Source: Selenomonas sp.
GTDB lineage: Bacteria; Bacillota; Negativicutes; Selenomonadales; Selenomonadaceae
Direction: 5' to 3'
Assembly (NCBI GenBank): GCA_015265235.1
Contig: JABZYJ010000030.1
Coordinates: 1 to 16,546, forward strand
Length of the DNA stretch: 16,546 nt
A program made the position numbers and the translations under genes. Shown here in pieces: positions 15,015 through 16,546 of the stretch. How positions within the stretch are numbered: position 1 is the stretch's first letter; each line of letters begins with the position of its first letter. Under the pieces are notes generated by a model. It saw only the letters and a list, made by a program, of their open reading frames with translations, was not told the DNA's origin and searched no databases.

Positions 15015-15659
15015 ATGTTTGTTGCCAACTGCATGACCAAGAACCCCATCACCATCGCCCCCGATGTGGGGATCGACGAGGCGGCAAAGATCATGGACAA
15101 GGGGCATTTCCGCCGCCTGCCCGTCGTCGAGCACGGAACGCTCGTCGGCTTCTTCACAAACCGCGACCTCCTGCGCGCCTCGCCTTCGGCGGCGACCACG
15201 CTCGACCGCTTTGAGATGCGCACCCTGCTCTCGAAGATCAAGGTCGCCGACGTCATGCAGAAGAACGTCATCACCGTCACGGATACGACGACGATCGAGG
15301 AGGCTGCGCTCGTCATGGCGCGCGAGAAGATCGGCGGCATGCCCGTCCTCTCTGAGGTCGGCAAGGTCGTTGGCATCATCTCCTCCACGGATATCTTCCG
15401 TGCGTTCGTCACCGTCATGGGGCTCGACAGCGGCAAGACGCGCCTCACGATTGCGGTCGCCGACCGCAAGGGCGTGCTCCGCGACATCGCGACCGTCCTC
15501 GCCGACCTCGACATCAACATCGACAGCATGGTCACCATCCCCCAGCCGAGCGGCACCTACGACATCATCATCCGCGCCGATATTGCGGATGTGGAGACGG
15601 TCAAGGAGCGCCTAGCGGCAAAGGGATTTACGGTCAGCCACGTCACACAGATCGGATGA
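15015..15659 (+). CDS. CBS-CBS-ACT domain protein
   Basis: A 214-residue soluble protein with two CBS domains (about 1-58 and 75-132) forming a Bateman module, and a C-terminal ACT domain (about 142-212; RLTIAVADRKGVLRDIATVLADLDINIDSM). CBS pairs usually bind adenine nucleotides and ACT domains usually bind amino acids, so a ligand-responsive regulatory role is inferred. The arrangement resembles AcuB-type proteins. No catalytic or DNA-binding domain is present, so it probably acts through a partner protein. AAGGAGGAG lies just before the ATG. It follows the liv operon by 75 bases with no terminator between, and is closed by its own strong terminator, so co-transcription with livF is likely. 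A link to branched-chain amino-acid sensing is plausible but unproven. Confidence 0.87.
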   Translation: MFVANCMTKNPITIAPDVGIDEAAKIMDKGHFRRLPVVEHGTLVGFFTNRDLLRASPSAATTLDRFEMRTLLSKIKVADVMQKNVITVTDTTTIEEAALVMAREKIGGMPVLSEVGKVVGIISSTDIFRAFVTVMGLDSGKTRLTIAVADRKGVLRDIATVLADLDINIDSMVTIPQPSGTYDIIIRADIADVETVKERLAAKGFTVSHVTQIG

Positions 15660-15669
15660 TCTACGCTGC

Positions 15670-15718
15670 AAAAAACCTGCCATCGGAAACAGATCCGCTT
15701 CCGTATGGCAGGTTTTTT
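15670..15718. terminator. bidirectional intrinsic terminator
   Basis: AAAAAACCTGCCAT followed by CGGAA pairs with TTCCG-T-ATGGCAGGTTTTTT: a 19-bp stem with a single bulged T, loop 15689-15698, and six T residues at the end. It serves the CBS-ACT gene and the convergent ApbE gene, whose stop codon shares its last base. Confidence 0.93.
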
Positions 15719-16546
15719 CACTCGATCACACGTCCATCCGTTCCGATCAAAATGAGCTGTGATCCCGGAATATCCGTGAGGAGGCTGCGCCCGCGCTCCG
15801 CGCCCATGACGAAGATCGCCGTCGAGAGCATATCCGAGAGCTGTCCCTCGTGCCCCGCCCACATCGTTCCCATCATCGCATCCTGCGGCAGAATGACGGT
15901 GACGGATGCGAGCCCTGTCTCTGCGGGGTCGCCCGTACGCGGATCGACGAGATGATGATAGCGCCGCCCCTCGTAGAGGAAATATCGCTCATCGTCGCCC
16001 GAGGCGGAGAGCATGGCATCTGAGAGCTGCACCGTCGCAGCGAGATCACTGTGGCTCTCCCCGCGTGGATTGCGGATGCCGATGCGCCACGGCTCCCCCT
16101 CCGCATTCACGCCGCACGCGAGAATCGAGCTGCTGCCCAGATCGGCAAGGGCATTCACGGCGCCGCCTGCAGCCCAGCTGCGTGCGATGCCGTCGAGTGC
16201 CAGCCCCTTGATGAGTGCGCCGCGGTCGATCTTCATCCCCGCACGCAGGAGCCGCACCTCCGGATGCTCTCCATCATCAGCGGCACGCTCTCGCAGCTCA
16301 AGTGCATGCCAATCGACGCGCGATTGCGCCGCCGCGACCTCCTCCGCCGTTGGCGGATGCTGCGCGGCACGCGCCGCATCCCATAGCTCCGTCAGTGTGC
16401 CCGAGGTCACATCAAAGGCGCCGTCCGACTGCCGTGCCATCTCCTGTGCCAGAGAGAGTGTCTCATAGAGTGCGGGCGGCACCTCCGTCCATGCGCCCGT
16501 CCCCGCCGCCTCCTCCACACGGGCGAGCACCGCGCCGTCTGCATCC
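15718..16546 (-). CDS. apbE: FAD:protein FMN transferase, ApbE family (5' end off window)
   Basis: Attaches FMN covalently to threonine or serine of target flavoproteins such as Rnf/Nqr subunits; usually a lipoprotein or periplasmic. The frame stays open to the right edge, so the N-terminus (about 60-80 residues, with any signal peptide) is missing and 275 residues are visible. ApbE motifs are in order: FDVTSGTLTELW, MKIDRGALIKGLALDGIA, LADLGSSSILACG, SASGDDERYFLYEG, YHHLVDPRTGDPAETG and SDMLSTAIFVMG (the metal-binding end). The internal GTG at 16530 is not the true start; codons upstream of it in frame are coding-like. The gene converges on the CBS-ACT gene across a shared terminator. Which flavoprotein it serves cannot be seen here. 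Confidence 0.92.
   Translation of the reverse strand, partial: DADGAVLARVEEAAGTGAWTEVPPALYETLSLAQEMARQSDGAFDVTSGTLTELWDAARAAQHPPTAEEVAAAQSRVDWHALELRERAADDGEHPEVRLLRAGMKIDRGALIKGLALDGIARSWAAGGAVNALADLGSSSILACGVNAEGEPWRIGIRNPRGESHSDLAATVQLSDAMLSASGDDERYFLYEGRRYHHLVDPRTGDPAETGLASVTVILPQDAMMGTMWAGHEGQLSDMLSTAIFVMGAERGRSLLTDIPGSQLILIGTDGRVIE

Overview
The window looks like ordinary chromosome from a GC-rich, Gram-negative member of the Firmicutes, most likely the Negativicutes (Selenomonas/Centipeda/Mitsuokella type). This is an inference from strong AGGAGG-type ribosome binding sites, high GC with GC-rich third codon positions, lipoproteins with Firmicute-like lipoboxes, and gene content. I see no phage, insertion sequence, CRISPR array, tRNA or rRNA. 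I found no new multi-gene system. The most interesting material is regulatory DNA/RNA and a few poorly characterised proteins.

Layout, left to right. A truncated mannose-6-phosphate isomerase gene (manA, minus strand, runs off the left edge) diverges from a uracil permease gene (uraA), whose stop overlaps the start of an RluA-family pseudouridine synthase. A strong bidirectional terminator separates this pair from a long minus-strand block, read right to left: sensor kinase, response regulator (29-base overlap), a small CxxC zinc-ribbon protein with a long structured leader, and an orphan amino-acid-binding lipoprotein. The kinase diverges from a plus-strand gene for a membrane-anchored PepSY-like protein with a histidine/aspartate-rich insert. 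Three GTTT(T)A repeats at exact 11-base phase sit at that gene's promoter and look like a response-regulator site. Next come a bidirectional terminator, a DUF1848 protein with a radical-SAM-like cysteine motif near its C-terminus, and a gene-free stretch of about 230 bases with three hairpins. A minus-strand diaminopimelate-decarboxylase-like gene follows.

The right third is a complete branched-chain amino-acid ABC importer, livJ-livH-livM-livG-livF. It starts from a near-consensus promoter placed back to back with an equally strong promoter for the decarboxylase. A hairpin terminator between livJ and livH probably lets the binding protein be made in excess. Directly after livF lies a CBS-CBS-ACT protein that may sense amino acids or adenine nucleotides. 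The window ends in the C-terminal part of an ApbE-type FMN transferase on the minus strand.

How the genes fit together: livJHMGF is one transport machine, and the CBS-ACT protein may belong to its regulation. The kinase, regulator and PepSY protein form a plausible envelope-sensing unit. Convergent genes are separated three times by long perfect or near-perfect hairpins that act as shared terminators, and two of these hairpins reach or touch the stop codon of the opposing gene.
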